Below, piece by piece: positions 5,252 through 5,707 of a stretch of DNA of 5,707 bases. Every line of letters begins with the position of its first letter. Position 1 is the first letter of the stretch. Position numbers and translations under genes: made by a program. The notes beneath the pieces are model-generated. The model had not been told where the DNA came from and made no database searches. It worked only from the letters and a program-made list of their open reading frames with translations. This DNA is from an uncultured Gammaproteobacteria bacterium (lineage in GTDB: Bacteria; Pseudomonadota; Gammaproteobacteria; Pseudomonadales; UBA5518), in the NCBI GenBank assembly GCA_903921135.1, contig CAIXOY010000318.1, positions 1 through 5,707 of the forward strand, given 5' to 3'.

Positions 5252-5707
5252 TCAGAGGAAGAACACTGCCCCGTGGTGATGGTCGTTGTGATCAGCAACG
5301 GGCCCTGCCGTGTAGGTGTCAAGCGAGAAGGCTTCCGAGTCGTACACACTCAGGCTGCGCGCTGCATAAGACTCCTCAGTCGGCGGCTGAGAGAAGCCAT
5401 AGGCTGCGTCAGACGCGTCGGTGGTGGACTCCTCGGGCCACGAGAATGCCTCATAAGATCCCATCCATTCGCTAACCAGGGCCATGGTGTCGGTGTAGCT
5501 GGACTGGACCATGTTACCGCTGGCGTCCAAAGTGACGGTCGAGGTGTAGCTGTAACCGCTTCCGTCGCGGGCGGTGGTGGTCTGGATGGAGCCAGTGACC
5601 GAGCCATCCGCATCTGCGGTTATCTGGTACTCGGTCACGCTGCTGTAGCCCGAGCTGTCGGTGTAGCTAACCTCCGTGATGCTGTTGTTGGCGCCGTAGG
5701 TGATCGA
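5252..5707 (-). CDS. Hypothetical Ser/Thr/Gly/Tyr-rich repeat protein with His-rich C-terminus, N-terminal part outside window
   Basis: I do not recognise this protein. The frame is open from the right edge (base 5707) to a TGA at 5254-5252, giving the last 151 residues. The GTG at 5638 is internal, since the same pattern continues upstream of it. Residues 4-73 consist of imperfect repeats of about 27-31 residues, with recurring (I/V)T-x-DA-x-G and YTD/D-x-SGYS elements, likely beta-strand rich. Residues 75-135 are acidic and aromatic (EWMGSYEAFSWPEE, TEESYAARSLSVYDSEAF). The end is His-rich (DHNDHHH, residues 139-145) followed by GAVFFL. Composition, with almost no Lys and no Cys, suggests a secreted or surface repeat protein, but no signal peptide or anchor can be seen in this fragment. 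Distant resemblance to YD/RHS-type repeats is possible but weak. Confidence 0.72.
   Translation of the reverse strand, partial: SITYGANNSITEVSYTDSSGYSSVTEYQITADADGSVTGSIQTTTARDGSGYSYTSTVTLDASGNMVQSSYTDTMALVSEWMGSYEAFSWPEESTTDASDAAYGFSQPPTEESYAARSLSVYDSEAFSLDTYTAGPVADHNDHHHGAVFFL
5489..5698 (-). repeat. Imperfect tandem protein repeats in the right-edge gene
   Basis: In the encoded protein QITADADGSVTGS (residues 28-40) aligns with TVTLDASGNMVQSS (57-70), and YTDSSGYSS (15-23) aligns with ARDGSGYSY (46-54). This implies a unit of about 29 residues (87 bases). The residues before position 15 look like the tail of a further copy, so the array probably continues beyond the window. The repeats are diverged at DNA level. 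Confidence 0.6.

Overview
The window is GC-rich, tightly packed bacterial chromosome. It holds six protein genes, two of them cut by the window edges. No RNA gene, insertion sequence, phage gene or CRISPR array was seen. An E. coli-like RraA next to a YcfD-type ribosomal oxygenase (RoxA), plus a close E. coli-type gamma-glutamyltransferase, suggests a high-GC gammaproteobacterium. The lineage is inferred from protein resemblance recalled from memory, not from a search.

Layout, left to right. (1) On the + strand, the last ~350 codons of a periplasmic-type gamma-glutamyltransferase (ggt), covering the autocleavage site and the whole small subunit. (2) On the - strand, in transcription order, a membrane fatty acid hydroxylase/sterol desaturase-family protein (3657 to 2752), rraA (2681 to 2193) and roxA (2200 to 1049). 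rraA and roxA overlap by 8 bases and look translationally coupled. A TATAAT -10 element in the 71-base gap before rraA could give this pair its own promoter. roxA runs into ggt tail-to-tail with a 13-base overlap. (3) On the + strand, divergent from the hydroxylase gene, a beta-lactamase-fold serine hydrolase with the motif set of family VIII esterases (3818 to 5050). (4) A 201-base convergent gap with stem-loop-forming repeats but no clear intrinsic terminator. (5) On the - strand, the C-terminal 151 residues of an unrecognised Ser/Thr/Gly/Tyr/Asp-rich repeat protein with a His-rich tail, cut at the right edge.

Functionally, ggt acts in glutathione/gamma-glutamyl peptide breakdown. rraA and roxA join a modulator of RNase E (mRNA decay) with a ribosomal protein L16 arginine hydroxylase, so the pair touches both RNA turnover and translation. 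The hydroxylase and the esterase-like enzyme may act on lipids or esters, but their substrates cannot be read from sequence. I found no convincing new multi-gene system. The best leads are the complete D-X20-R-D metal-binding motif in RraA (absent from E. coli RraA), the rraA-roxA coupling, and the repeat protein at the right edge.
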